Below are positions 19,537 to 28,604 of a stretch of DNA of 36,737 nucleotides, one piece after another (the first letter of the stretch is position 1; every line of letters starts with the position of its first letter). The DNA is from DATMXS01 sp035561355 (GTDB lineage Bacteria; Acidobacteriota; Terriglobia; Bryobacterales; Bryobacteraceae), in NCBI GenBank assembly GCA_035561355.1, contig DATMXS010000278.1, positions 1 to 36,737 of the forward strand, read 5' to 3'. Under the pieces are notes generated by a model, which saw only the letters and a list, made by a program, of their open reading frames with translations, was not told the DNA's origin and searched no databases. Made by a program: the position numbers and the translations under genes.

Positions 19537-21849
19537 TTATCCGATCTTGCCCAGCAGGTCTTTAATCTTGCCTTCTTCTTCCCTGGACGGCTTCTGCTGG
19601 AGGGCGACAGACAGCTCACGGCGCGCACCGGCTTTGTCACCCTTCTGGTACAGCGCAAGCCCGAGGTGATAACGGTATGTGGAACGGGCTGGCTGCTTGG
19701 ACACGAGGTCACGGAAAACCTGGATCGCGCTATCGCTCAGGTTCTTCTTGATATAGATCCAACCCAGCGTGTCTGCAACGTCCGGGTGCTGCGGAAGCCG
19801 CTGCTTTGCGCGCTGCGCAAGCGCGAGCGCCTGATCGAGATCACCGCCGGTTTCGGCAATTAGATATGCAAGATTGTTCAGCGCGAAAGGATTGTCGGGC
19901 TGAAGTTTCAATACCTGTTCATAGATCGGCCGCGCCTGATCGCGGCGCCCGAGGCCGTCGTAAAGCATGCCCAACCTGAGGTGCGTCAGTGCGTCGTTCG
20001 GCTGAAGTTCTCGAGCCCTCTGGTAGCTTGCGACGGCTTTGGTGGTATCGCCCTGAATCGTGTAGCACTCGCCGAGCTTGAGGTGTATGTCGGCAGCTTT
20101 CGGGTTCACCTTGATCAGCTCGTTGAAGTACATGATGGCGTCGCCGACCTTGCCTGAACGGAACGAGAGATTCCCCAGCGCAACCCTCAGCGGCTGGCGC
20201 TCGGGGTGCTTGGCCAGCTCAGTCTTCAGAATCTGGATGGCGCTGTCGAATTTCTTCTGCGCCGCATACGTCTCTACCAGCCCCATCAGACCGCGCAGGT
20301 CTGCTGAATCCGTCTGCTGCAAACGGCCGAACGCCTGCTCCGCCTCAGCGAATTTCTTCTCACCCAAATCAAGGAGGGCGAGTTGAACCTGCGCGTCGTG
20401 CGAGTTGGGGTAATCCTTCATGATCTGCGCGAGCAGGTTGCGGGCGGCAATGCGGTCGCCGGAGGACGCAAGGGAACTCGTCTCGAGAAGCTTGGCAGGC
20501 AGATTCCCGGGGTCGATCTTTTCCAGAATCTCGCGGGCAGCCTGGCGCGAGAGCCCGTACTCCGCGCGAACGTAGTGCAATTCCGCCAGCGCCAGCCGGG
20601 GCGCCAGGTACGCCGGGCTGAGCTTGATGGATTCCTGGAGCTGAGCGCGGGCGTGATCGAACTGTCGGCGCGCGATGAGCGCGCGCGCATAACTAAAGCG
20701 TGTCACAGCGTTCTTGGGATTCTCTTTGATAGCCGCTTCGAGTTCCGCCACGGCATTTTGGAGTTGGACCGGATCGCCGGTGTCGATCTGAAGGGATGCC
20801 CGGATCGACCTGGCATCGTCGTCTTTCGGGTTCGCCTTCAGGATGTCGTCGAGGACGCGCTGTGCCTCATTCGGCCGCCGTTGGACGATCAGTACCTGGG
20901 CAAGCTCTTTCAGGTATGTGCCGCGCTTGGAATCGTTCCGTTTGGCGCCGGCTTCGAAGTACTTTCGGGCAGTGTCGTAATCCCGTAAGCGTTGATAGAA
21001 CCGGCCTGCCTCCAGGAAGCCATCGGGGAAATCCTTCGGGTTGTCGACCAGCTTCTGTATGACTGCCGTAGCCTCAGGGATTCGCTTGAAGGCTTGGTAA
21101 TATGCCGCAAGCTGGAGCAGGGGGAGCGCTTCCTGAGGGTTACTGGCGACCTTCTCGGTGAGGATTCGTTCGGCGTCCGCAGGCCGGTTCGCGCGCGTGT
21201 AATAGATGTACAGCACGTCGTACATCGGAAAGTAATGCTTATCCTTCGCCAGCATCGCGCGACCGATCTTCTCGGCCTCGGCGTCTTGCTTGAGCGCGAA
21301 CATGGTCTCGACGAGGGGCAGCGTGATTTCCGGATCGAGCGGCTTGATCTCATTTGCGCGGCGGAAGTCCGCCAGAGCTTCTTCCGGCTTCCTCACTACG
21401 ATCAGGCGATGATACGCCCGCAAGCGGAGCCCGTCCGTGTTGTTCGGGTCGCGCTTTAAGATGTCCTCCGCCAAAGCGGCCCACTGGTCCGCCAACTGCG
21501 GGTTGCGCTTCGGTTGCCTTATATAGAACGTCAGCGCCAGGTTGCCCGTCTGAACTTTTGCATCGATGTTCCTCGGGTCCGTCTCGACCGCGCGAACAAA
21601 GCTGTTGTATGCATTGGGGACCTGCCCCAACTTGAGTTCCGTCAAGCCGAGACGGTAGTACGCCTCGCCGAACTTGCGGTCCTTCCGTAGGGCATTCCGG
21701 TACATGATATGGGCTTCTTTATACTTGCCCTTCTCGAAATACCGGTTGCCGCTATCCAGGTACTTCCGCTTGACAACCTCGGGGTCCCGGGAGCAGGAGA
21801 CACCTGTCACGAGCACAGCGATGCAGAGAAACAGCTTGAGCGCCTTCAT
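19537..21849 (-). CDS. TPR-repeat lipoprotein, resembling the PEP-CTERM-associated TPR lipoprotein
   Basis: This 770-residue protein starts MKALKLFLCIAVLVTGVSC, a signal peptide with a probable lipobox ending at Cys19 (the -3 residue is Gly, slightly unusual). It is then almost entirely tetratricopeptide helices: YFEKGKYKEAHIMYRNALRK, AYYRLGLTELKLGQ, LHLRLGMLYDGLGRRDQARP forms and many more, at least a dozen repeats up to the C-terminus. TPR arrays bind other proteins, so this is probably a membrane-anchored periplasmic scaffold. GGAAGG precedes ATG 21849. It is followed with zero gap by the CAAX-protease-like gene. This pairing recalls the TPR lipoprotein (PrsT-like, TIGR02917) of PEP-CTERM systems, but TPR similarity alone cannot prove it. 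Confidence 0.88.
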   Translation of the reverse strand: MKALKLFLCIAVLVTGVSCSRDPEVVKRKYLDSGNRYFEKGKYKEAHIMYRNALRKDRKFGEAYYRLGLTELKLGQVPNAYNSFVRAVETDPRNIDAKVQTGNLALTFYIRQPKRNPQLADQWAALAEDILKRDPNNTDGLRLRAYHRLIVVRKPEEALADFRRANEIKPLDPEITLPLVETMFALKQDAEAEKIGRAMLAKDKHYFPMYDVLYIYYTRANRPADAERILTEKVASNPQEALPLLQLAAYYQAFKRIPEATAVIQKLVDNPKDFPDGFLEAGRFYQRLRDYDTARKYFEAGAKRNDSKRGTYLKELAQVLIVQRRPNEAQRVLDDILKANPKDDDARSIRASLQIDTGDPVQLQNAVAELEAAIKENPKNAVTRFSYARALIARRQFDHARAQLQESIKLSPAYLAPRLALAELHYVRAEYGLSRQAAREILEKIDPGNLPAKLLETSSLASSGDRIAARNLLAQIMKDYPNSHDAQVQLALLDLGEKKFAEAEQAFGRLQQTDSADLRGLMGLVETYAAQKKFDSAIQILKTELAKHPERQPLRVALGNLSFRSGKVGDAIMYFNELIKVNPKAADIHLKLGECYTIQGDTTKAVASYQRARELQPNDALTHLRLGMLYDGLGRRDQARPIYEQVLKLQPDNPFALNNLAYLIAETGGDLDQALALAQRAKQRLPQHPDVADTLGWIYIKKNLSDSAIQVFRDLVSKQPARSTYRYHLGLALYQKGDKAGARRELSVALQQKPSREEEGKIKDLLGKIG

Positions 21850-21978
21850 CGATACCTTCCGGAAGATTCTACTCCATCATACCCGCCTTCGGGTGGATAT
21901 CCGCCACTCGTGATGCGCGCTGGCCGCTATCTGATGGAACAAATGCGAACGGATCCCGTTATTTGAGTTCAAGATCCT

Positions 21979-24366
21979 ATGCGCCGCTTAGTTGAAGATC
22001 TACGCCATTCAACCCGGACGCTTCGCAAGAACCCCGGCTTCGCCGCGGCGTCCATCGTGACACTCGTCGCAGGAATCATCCTGAATACCGCCGTCTTCGG
22101 CATGTTGAATGCCCTCTGGTTCCGGCCACTGCCGATCCGGTCTAGCGAGCAGGTGGTCATCGTGAGCGCCGCCAACGCGCAGCTTGGGCCTGGAGGGATG
22201 TCGTTTCAGGATTACTCGGACGTGAGGCGCACCCGCTCCTTCGAGGACGCAGCCGCGTTCTCCCCGCGGGCATTCAACGTGAGCGGCCCTGTCGCCGGCG
22301 GCGAACCGCTCCGGACTGTCGGCGGGGCGGCAACGGCCAACACGCTCGGCCTGCTAGGGTTCAAACCTGTTGTCGGTCGCGGCTTCACGGACGCGGAACA
22401 GGCGGCGGGCGCGCAAGTGGCCCTCATCGGCGAGCGCTTGTGGCGACACCGGTTCGGCGCCGACCCTGCCATCACAGGCAGCGTCATAAGATTGGATGGC
22501 CGCCCCGTCACCGTCATCGGCGTACTTCCCTACGAGTTCCGGTTCATTTACGCCGACTACGACCTGCTGGTGCCGCTCTCGCCGGAGATGCAGCGCGGCG
22601 CACGCTCCGACAGGCCACTCGAAGTCCTTGCGCGGCTGAAACCCGGCGCCACTCCGGAGCAGGCGCGGGCGGAGGTGTCAGCGCTCGCGGCGCAGTTGGC
22701 CGGCGCGTACCCCGAATCGAACCGCGGCTGGACGATGACGGTTGAGGACTACCGCGAGTCCATGCTCTCCCGGCACACCGAGTACACGCTGCTGATGCCC
22801 GCGGCCGCGCTGCTGCTGCTGATCGTGTGCGCGAACGTCTCCGGTTTGTTTCTCGCGAAGGCGGCGGCACGCCAGCGGGACGTCGCGGTCCGGATGGCAC
22901 TCGGGGCGCCACGCCTGGCCATCGTGCGCCAGATGCTCACGGAGGGGATGGTGATCGCGATGTCGGGCGGCTCGCTGGCCCTGATCGGCGCCTACTGGGT
23001 GCGGCAGATCCTGGTAGCCTCGTTTCCCCAGCTGCGTTTTCTCGAAGTCGATTTCCGCGTGGCGGGCTACACGCTGCTCGTCTCGTTGATGGCCGGCATC
23101 GCGTTCGGATTGGCGCCGGCACTGGCTGCCGCCCGGCCCGACGTGAACGAGATCCTCAAGACCGGCGGCCGCGGCCCGGCGGGCGGCGGCGCCAACCGGC
23201 TGCGGAGCGCCTTGGTTGTGGCAGAACTTGCTCTCGGAGTCATGCTGGTAACCGGCGCGGGACTCCTCGCCAAGACCATAGCGAACCTGCGAAACATCGA
23301 CGTGGGCTTTCCAACGGCGAACCTCGTCTTTTCGCAGGTTGCTCTCGAAGGAGAGCAGTACGCCAATCCGGAAGCCCGCGACCACTTCTGGGAAGAACTG
23401 ATCCAGCGCCTGTCCTCCGCGCCGGGCATCACGGCGGCGACGCTCGCGAGCAACGCTCCGCTGTCCGGTTTCGTGCAGTCTGAGAAGGTGGAGGTGGAAG
23501 GACGCTCCGCGCGCACCGGCGGCGATGTGATGCGGATAGTTTCCACCGTCGCGGACACGCGGTATACCGGCGCGCTCGGCATCCGCACCGTTGCCGGCCG
23601 CATGTTCACGCGCGCGGATCACAGGAATGCGCCCAATGTGGCGGTAGTCAACGAGAGTTTCGTCCGGCGCGTGTGGCCGGGCGCGAGCCTGAACAGCATT
23701 CCGGGCAAGCGCGTGCGGATCGGCGATCAAGGAGCATGGGTCAGCATCACGGGTGTCGTGGCGGACGCACGGCAGGCATTGGCGGAAGCCCCGTTCGCCG
23801 AGGTGGTCACGCCTGTTGCACAAGCGAAAGGCACAACGATGCACGTCATCGTGCGGACTGCGCCGAACACCTCCTCGCCGGGAGCCGCGATTCGCGCCGT
23901 GGTCGCCGCAATTGATCCCGATCTCCCTGTGATGGGGCCGGCGACGATGGACGGCGTCATGGAGAACTCGTATCCGACGGTGCTCGTCAGCGGTCTCGCG
24001 CTGTTCGCTCTCATTGCCACGGCGCTGGCGACGCTCGGGCTGTACGGCGTCGTTTCGTTTCTGGTGATCCGGCGCACGCACGAGATCGGGATCCGGCTGG
24101 CTCTGGGAGCGAGTCGCGCAGCCGTCCTCCGCCTTGTGCTGGGCCACTCGCTGAAACTGACCGCTATCGGCGCCGTCATCGGCATCGCAGGCGCGTTCGG
24201 GCTCGCGCGGCTGATGTCCGGCTTTCTCCAGGGCGTGAGTTCGGCTGACCCGGTGGTGTTTGCGTCCGTAGCGGGCGTGCTGGGCGCCGCGGCGCTCGCA
24301 GCCGGTACGGTTCCGGCGATCCGCGCGGCGCGCGTGGACCCAATCGTCTCACTCAGGTGCGAATAG
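21979..24366 (+). CDS. ABC transporter permease, acidobacterial duplicated (ADOP) type
   Basis: This complete 795-residue permease starts MRRLVEDLRHSTRTLRKNPG. Its first helix is at about 21-44, followed by a MacB-like periplasmic domain (about 50-260) and three FtsX helices (about 269-290 LLMPAAALLLLIVCAN; 315-340; 355-380 GIAFGLAPALAAARPD). A second helix, periplasmic domain and FtsX set begins at LVVAELALGVMLVTGAG and ends with GLALFALIATALATLGLYGV and AGTVPAIRAARVDPI. This duplicated layout of about 800 residues with eight helices is the ADOP architecture. These proteins usually lack an adjacent ATPase gene, and none is next to this one. The substrate is unknown. No strong ribosome site is seen before ATG 21979. 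The last 14 bases overlap the convergent methyltransferase gene. Confidence 0.93.
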   Translation: MRRLVEDLRHSTRTLRKNPGFAAASIVTLVAGIILNTAVFGMLNALWFRPLPIRSSEQVVIVSAANAQLGPGGMSFQDYSDVRRTRSFEDAAAFSPRAFNVSGPVAGGEPLRTVGGAATANTLGLLGFKPVVGRGFTDAEQAAGAQVALIGERLWRHRFGADPAITGSVIRLDGRPVTVIGVLPYEFRFIYADYDLLVPLSPEMQRGARSDRPLEVLARLKPGATPEQARAEVSALAAQLAGAYPESNRGWTMTVEDYRESMLSRHTEYTLLMPAAALLLLIVCANVSGLFLAKAAARQRDVAVRMALGAPRLAIVRQMLTEGMVIAMSGGSLALIGAYWVRQILVASFPQLRFLEVDFRVAGYTLLVSLMAGIAFGLAPALAAARPDVNEILKTGGRGPAGGGANRLRSALVVAELALGVMLVTGAGLLAKTIANLRNIDVGFPTANLVFSQVALEGEQYANPEARDHFWEELIQRLSSAPGITAATLASNAPLSGFVQSEKVEVEGRSARTGGDVMRIVSTVADTRYTGALGIRTVAGRMFTRADHRNAPNVAVVNESFVRRVWPGASLNSIPGKRVRIGDQGAWVSITGVVADARQALAEAPFAEVVTPVAQAKGTTMHVIVRTAPNTSSPGAAIRAVVAAIDPDLPVMGPATMDGVMENSYPTVLVSGLALFALIATALATLGLYGVVSFLVIRRTHEIGIRLALGASRAAVLRLVLGHSLKLTAIGAVIGIAGAFGLARLMSGFLQGVSSADPVVFASVAGVLGAAALAAGTVPAIRAARVDPIVSLRCE

Positions 24367-24967
24367 CACGCCAGGCGATGATCGATTTGGCGCCGCTGAG
24401 GATGTGCGAGTCCGGGAACATGGCCTGCATCTGACCGGCATCGAGCAGGCGGATGGTGTCAAGGTAATGCCGAAGGTAAAACTCCCGGCGGTCCGGCGTG
24501 GTCCGCACCATCCACCGCCAAACCGCAACACGCGGCACAAGCGCCCGCTGCCATTCACGCGGCAGCCAGTGTATGAACGGCGTGTGCAGATGCACTTCCA
24601 CGGGGAAGCGGCGGTTGGGTGTCTGAACCCAGTACCCCTTGCCGACGCGGGCGGCCTCTGCGGCAAACGCACGCTGGCGGGCCGCATCTCCCACGTGTTC
24701 GATTACGGAGTTTGAGAAAACCACGTCGAAAGCTGCGTCCCGGAAAGGCAGGCGGCAGCCGTCGCCATGAACCGTGGCGGGCGGCTCCTCCCGCGATTCG
24801 TTTAGAAACACGACTCGGGGACGCACCGGCGCCAGCGCCCAAATGTCCGGCGTGCCGCCGACGTCCAGCACCCGCGTGTGTTCGGTGATGCCGAGCAACT
24901 CGACGAACCGCTGCATCCGCGCGCGCCGCGAACGTTGACTTACGGCATGGAGGACGCCTGGCAACAT
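24353..24967 (-). CDS. Class I SAM-dependent methyltransferase
   Basis: This 204-residue cytoplasmic enzyme has SAM-binding motif I in RVLDVGGTPDIWAL (about residues 32-45), an acidic residue after the second strand (VVFLNES), GDGCRLPFRDAAFDVVFSNS (motifs II and III, Methyltransf_11 style) and VIEHVGD. The C-terminal half (GYWVQTPNRRFPVEVHLHTP, FIHWLPREWQ) resembles methyltransferases acting on lipids, quinones or glycan-linked substrates, but the acceptor is not evident. Its first helices are short, which makes the protein slightly smaller than usual. The gene overlaps the end of the ADOP permease by 14 bases, tail to tail. The start at 24967 has no clear ribosome site, so a different start is possible. 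Confidence 0.88.
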   Translation of the reverse strand: MLPGVLHAVSQRSRRARMQRFVELLGITEHTRVLDVGGTPDIWALAPVRPRVVFLNESREEPPATVHGDGCRLPFRDAAFDVVFSNSVIEHVGDAARQRAFAAEAARVGKGYWVQTPNRRFPVEVHLHTPFIHWLPREWQRALVPRVAVWRWMVRTTPDRREFYLRHYLDTIRLLDAGQMQAMFPDSHILSGAKSIIAWRAIRT

Positions 24968-25039
24968 CGGATGAAGAACCCAGTATGCCTCATCCGCCGC
25001 CGGCTCCTACGCTGCGCCCCTTTGCGCTGAAATGTAGGC

Positions 25040-26014
25040 ATGAGGCTCTGCACCTTCGAGGTGTCTACCGTCGTGGGGCACGTCCGCCGGCTGGGAGCGG
25101 TGCTCGAGGACGGCATCCTGGACCTGAACTTCGCCTGTGCCCGGTATCTGGCCGGAAAGGGAGAACCGCGGCCGCAGAAACTCGCGGATGTGATCCTCCC
25201 CTCCAACATGCTGGAGTTTCTGGAGGAAGGAAAGACGGCCCTTTCTTTCGCCGAGAAGACGATCGCGGAAGATACTCTCGTGGGGCTCAACGGCGAGAAG
25301 TTGCTCTATCCGCCCGAAGAGCTCCGGCTGCTCGCACCTATTCCGAATCCTCCGTCGGTGCGCGACTTCTACGCCTTCGAACAGCACGTCAAAATTGGCT
25401 TCGAGCGGCGCGGCGAGCCGATGCCGAAGGAGTGGTACGAGATCCCGGTTTACTACAAGAGCGGCACCCATAACATCCTCGGCACGGGCCAGGACGTGTT
25501 GTGGCCGCGCTTCACTGAGAAGTTCGATTACGAGCTCGAACTGGCCGCGGTGATCGGCAGGCCGGGACGCAATATCAAGGCCGAACAGGCGCGCGCCTAC
25601 ATCGCCGGATTTACCGTGATGAATGACTTCTCTGCGCGTGATATTCAACGCAGCGAGATGAAAGTCCGGTTGGGCCCGGCAAAAGGGAAGGACTGGGCAA
25701 CCGCCATCGGACCGTGGCTCGTAACCACCGACGAGATCGGCGACCCGTACTCACTGAAGATGACGGCCCGCGTGAACGGTGAGACGTGGAGCGAAGGCAA
25801 TTCCTCAGCGTTGTTCTGGAAATTCGAACAGATGATCGAATTCCTGACGCAGGACGACTCCATAGCGCCAGGCGATGTGATCGGGTCTGGCACCGTGGGG
25901 ACCGGCTGCGGGCTCGAGCTCGACCGGTGGGTGAAGCCGGGCGACGTGATGGAACTCGAGATCGAAAAGATCGGCGTGCTGCGCAACCGGGTGGTCCGCG
26001 ACGCCCGGACGTAG
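25040..26014 (+). CDS. Fumarylacetoacetate hydrolase-family protein
   Basis: This 324-residue cytoplasmic protein has an N-terminal domain (RLCTFEVSTVVGHVRRLGAV) and a C-terminal FAH catalytic domain. The metal ligands sit in YELELAAVIG (Glu165, Glu167) and MNDFSARDIQ (Asp196). The substrate-pocket landmark PVYYKSGTHNILGTGQDVLWP is followed by KGKDWATAIGPWLVT and IGSGTVGTGCGLEL. Family members cleave C-C bonds of acyl-pyruvates and related diketo acids in aromatic breakdown, or act as hydratases or decarboxylases. The two-domain form with KGKDW is close to the fumarylacetoacetase-like enzymes found widely in soil bacteria. The substrate is open. ATG 25040 is 72 bases from the divergent methyltransferase start. 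The ribosome site is weak. Confidence 0.93.
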   Translation: MRLCTFEVSTVVGHVRRLGAVLEDGILDLNFACARYLAGKGEPRPQKLADVILPSNMLEFLEEGKTALSFAEKTIAEDTLVGLNGEKLLYPPEELRLLAPIPNPPSVRDFYAFEQHVKIGFERRGEPMPKEWYEIPVYYKSGTHNILGTGQDVLWPRFTEKFDYELELAAVIGRPGRNIKAEQARAYIAGFTVMNDFSARDIQRSEMKVRLGPAKGKDWATAIGPWLVTTDEIGDPYSLKMTARVNGETWSEGNSSALFWKFEQMIEFLTQDDSIAPGDVIGSGTVGTGCGLELDRWVKPGDVMELEIEKIGVLRNRVVRDART

Positions 26015-26020
26015 CCCATT

Positions 26021-26042
26021 CGCCCGAGGGGAAACCCCGGGC
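26021..26042 (+). terminator. GC-rich hairpin after the FAH-family gene
   Basis: GCCCGAGGGG and CCCCGGGC pair with a small GA bulge and an AAA loop just past the TAG stop. No T-tract follows. It may reduce readthrough into the TPR operon that starts 31 bases later. Confidence 0.45.
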
Positions 26043-26072
26043 GGCTCTGCGCCGTCACGATAAGATATTGAC

Positions 26073-27293
26073 GTGGTGCGGCACCTAGCGTTATTCATCC
26101 TTCTCGCGGTTCAGCAGGCACAGGATCCTGCTGCCGAAGGCCTGAAAGCCCTGGATGCCGGCAATCACGAGGCTGCGATCGCGCTGTTCACGAAGGCGGT
26201 TCAGGCTGATAACTCGGATTACTCCGCGCACTTTAACCTTGCGCTCGCTTACAGTCTGGCCGGACGTGATGCAGAGGCTGAGGCCTCTTATCGAAAGGTG
26301 CTGGAGTTGAAGCCGGGGCTGGTCCAGGCTGAGATTAACCTCGCGACGGTCCTGCTCCGGCAGAAGAAGTCGCGGGAGGCCGTGCCCCTGCTCGAAGCGG
26401 CTATTCAGGCCAAACCGGGGAATCCGCGGGCCCACCTGCTGCTGGGCGATGCCCTGCTCGCTGCGGGTGATGCCTCGAAGGCAGAGCAGGCGTATCACGC
26501 GGCACTGACGGCCGACCCGAAGTCGGCCGGGGCTGAAATCGGGTTGGGGCGTGCGTTGCTGCGGCAATCGCGGCTGAGTGAGGCGGAACCCCACTTCAGG
26601 CGCGCCGTCGAACTGGACCCCTCGTTCCGGCAGGCGCTCCTGCAGTTAGGCGAGGCGTATGAGAAGGCCGGCAAGACCGATGAGGCCGTGGCGATCTATA
26701 CGCAGTTCCCCGAGAATGCGGCTGCCAGGGAGCGGATCGGCGGACTGCTGCTCTCGGCGGGACGGCCGAAGGAAGCGATTCCACACTTCGAGTGGGCGCT
26801 GCAGAATGCACCGACCGCTGCGAGCCGTATCGCGCTGGCGCAGGCCTACCGCCAGAACGGCGAAACCGAAAAGGCGCTCGCGATGTTCCGGGCCGCGGTG
26901 GACGCTGACCCAAACGCGACCGACCTGCGCATGATCTACGGCCGCGAACTGCGGGACGCACGCAAGTTCCGTGAGGCCGCCCAGCAATTCTATATGGTCA
27001 CGCAGGCCAAGCCCGGATTGGTGGAGGCCTGGAGCGAGTTCGCCGCGATGCTCGTTTCGCTCGAGCGTTTCCCACAGGCCATCGGCGCACTCAACCAGAT
27101 CCGCGACCTTGGAGGCGAGACGGCAGGCCATGTCTATTTGCGCGCAATCGTGCTGGATCGCATCCAGGACCTGAAAGGTGCGCTGGCCGCATACGAGCAT
27201 TACCTTTCGCTCAGCCAGGGCCTCAATCCGAACGAAGAGTTCAAGGCCCGGCAGCGCGCCCGGATTATCAACAGAGAGTTGGAGAAGAGATGA
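26073..27293 (+). CDS. Secreted TPR-repeat protein, first gene of a three-gene operon
   Basis: This 406-residue protein begins MVRHLALFILLAVQQAQDPA, a short signal peptide, and is then tetratricopeptide repeats over almost its whole length (AIALFTKAVQADNSDYSAHF, SYRKVLELKPGLVQAEINLA, AYHAALTADPKSAGAEIGLG and so on, about nine repeats). It is presumably a periplasmic protein-binding scaffold. The start is one of two adjacent GTGs (26073, 26076). TAAGAT (26061-26066) lies at -10 spacing from it and no ribosome site is visible, so the message may be leaderless; this is weak. The stop overlaps the next start (ATGA, 27290-27293). The function is unknown. Confidence 0.88.
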   Translation: MVRHLALFILLAVQQAQDPAAEGLKALDAGNHEAAIALFTKAVQADNSDYSAHFNLALAYSLAGRDAEAEASYRKVLELKPGLVQAEINLATVLLRQKKSREAVPLLEAAIQAKPGNPRAHLLLGDALLAAGDASKAEQAYHAALTADPKSAGAEIGLGRALLRQSRLSEAEPHFRRAVELDPSFRQALLQLGEAYEKAGKTDEAVAIYTQFPENAAARERIGGLLLSAGRPKEAIPHFEWALQNAPTAASRIALAQAYRQNGETEKALAMFRAAVDADPNATDLRMIYGRELRDARKFREAAQQFYMVTQAKPGLVEAWSEFAAMLVSLERFPQAIGALNQIRDLGGETAGHVYLRAIVLDRIQDLKGALAAYEHYLSLSQGLNPNEEFKARQRARIINRELEKR

Positions 27294-27742
27294 AGATGAC
27301 CAGCTTTGTGCTGATAGTGGTCACTGCGGCGTTTCTCGCGCCCGGGGCTCGCGCCGACCTCGCTGCGGCGAAAGCGGAGTCGAACCTGGAGAAGCGAGCC
27401 GCGAAAGCTCTCGACAACGCTCAGGCAGCGCTGAAAACGGCCGAGCAGTCCTACGATGAAGACGCCGATTTGCCGAAAACAGAGGCTGCGCTCAAGGAAG
27501 TCGCCGAATCGGTCCAGTTCGCGTACGACTCCTTGTTGGCAACGGGCAAGAACCCGAGTAAGTCACCGAAGCACTTCAAGCGCGCGGAGATCAAGACCCG
27601 CGAGATGATGCGGCGGCTGGACGATTTCAGGGCGAAATTGGGTTCGGAAGAGCGCGGGGTGGTGGAGGCGACGCGCGACTCCGTGCAGCGTGTTCACGAC
27701 AGTCTGCTCGAGGGCATCATGGGAGGGGGTAAGAAGAAATGA
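27290..27742 (+). CDS. Secreted helical protein of unknown function (middle gene of TPR operon)
   Basis: This 150-residue protein begins with a signal peptide, MKMTSFVLIVVTAAFLAPGA, probably cut at ARA-DL (about 23). The rest is strongly helical, charged and free of Cys (KAESNLEKRAAKALDNAQAA, AALKEVAESVQFAYDSLLAT, MMRRLDDFRAKLG), ending GIMGGGKKK. I recognise no domain. GAGAAGAG precedes the ATG, which overlaps the TPR stop as ATGA; its own TGA overlaps the next start the same way. The coupling implies the three products work together in the periplasm, perhaps as a complex on the TPR scaffold. That is inference. Confidence 0.82.
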   Translation: MKMTSFVLIVVTAAFLAPGARADLAAAKAESNLEKRAAKALDNAQAALKTAEQSYDEDADLPKTEAALKEVAESVQFAYDSLLATGKNPSKSPKHFKRAEIKTREMMRRLDDFRAKLGSEERGVVEATRDSVQRVHDSLLEGIMGGGKKK

Positions 27743-28389
27743 GTCGTCTTGCGGCGGGACTGGCTGCGCTGGTGATGACGATACCGGCGGCGGCGCAGGA
27801 ACGTGACTTCCTCACCACAAACGAGGCGGACCAGGTCCGGCTGGCGCAGGAGCCCAACCAGCGGCTCAACCTGTACGTCGTATTTGCGAAGCAGCGCCTG
27901 GACCAGATGGAACAACTCGCGAAGGAGGACCGTCCGGGCCGCTCCGCCCTGATCCATGACCTCCTGGAGCAATACACGGAGATCATCGACGCAATTGACA
28001 CGATCGCCGATGAAGCGCTCCGTAAGAAGGTGGACATCGCGCCCGGAATGAAGATCGTGGCAGACGCCGAAAAGGAGTTCGCAGCACAACTGCGGCGCTT
28101 GCAGGAGGCGAAGCCGGCCGACATGGGCCGCTATGAATTCGTGCTCGGCCAGGCGATTGACGCTACCGACGACAGCCTGGAGGCAGCAAACGAAGACTTA
28201 GGCAAGCGCACGGAGCAAGTGGTTGCCCGCGAGAAGCGTGAGCAGGAAAAGCTCGAGGGCCTGATGCAGCCGAAGGATTTGGAAGCCAAGCGCGCCGAGC
28301 AAAAGAAGCAGGCCGAAGCCGCAAAGAAAGAGCGGAAGAGACCCAGCCTCTTGAAGCCGGGCGAGAAGGCGAAGGCCGACCGGCCGTAA
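27739..28389 (+). CDS. Secreted helical protein of unknown function (last gene of TPR operon)
   Basis: This is a 216-residue protein. Its signal peptide MSRLAAGLAALVMTIPAAAQ is probably cut after AAA or AAQ (about 19-20). A helical domain follows (LYVVFAKQRLDQMEQLAKED, LLEQYTEIIDAIDTIADEAL, LRRLQEAKPADMGRYEFVLG). From about residue 165 to the end it is a very Lys/Glu/Ala-rich tail (EKREQEKLEG, KRAEQKKQAEAAKKERKRP) that should form a long charged or coiled-coil helix. GGGAGGGGG lies before the ATGA overlap with the previous gene. I know no family for it. The tail could bind nucleic acid, peptidoglycan or a partner, but nothing fixes this. Confidence 0.82.
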   Translation: MSRLAAGLAALVMTIPAAAQERDFLTTNEADQVRLAQEPNQRLNLYVVFAKQRLDQMEQLAKEDRPGRSALIHDLLEQYTEIIDAIDTIADEALRKKVDIAPGMKIVADAEKEFAAQLRRLQEAKPADMGRYEFVLGQAIDATDDSLEAANEDLGKRTEQVVAREKREQEKLEGLMQPKDLEAKRAEQKKQAEAAKKERKRPSLLKPGEKAKADRP

Positions 28390-28604
28390 ACGCGCTCCCG
28401 CGCATCGGCACACAACTCTCAAGCAACCGGGCGCGACTTCTCGAGTCTCGCGTCCGTTCGCTGTTGTTGTGAGTTACTCGGCGTCGAAATCGCCGACTTC
28501 GTCGCACGCAGCCAGCCTTGTGATTCGTCCTGCTCTTTGTCTGGAACAAAGGCGCGTCCACATCCGTTCCTAATCTTCGACGCCGTCGCGGCCTGTTAAG
28601 GAGC

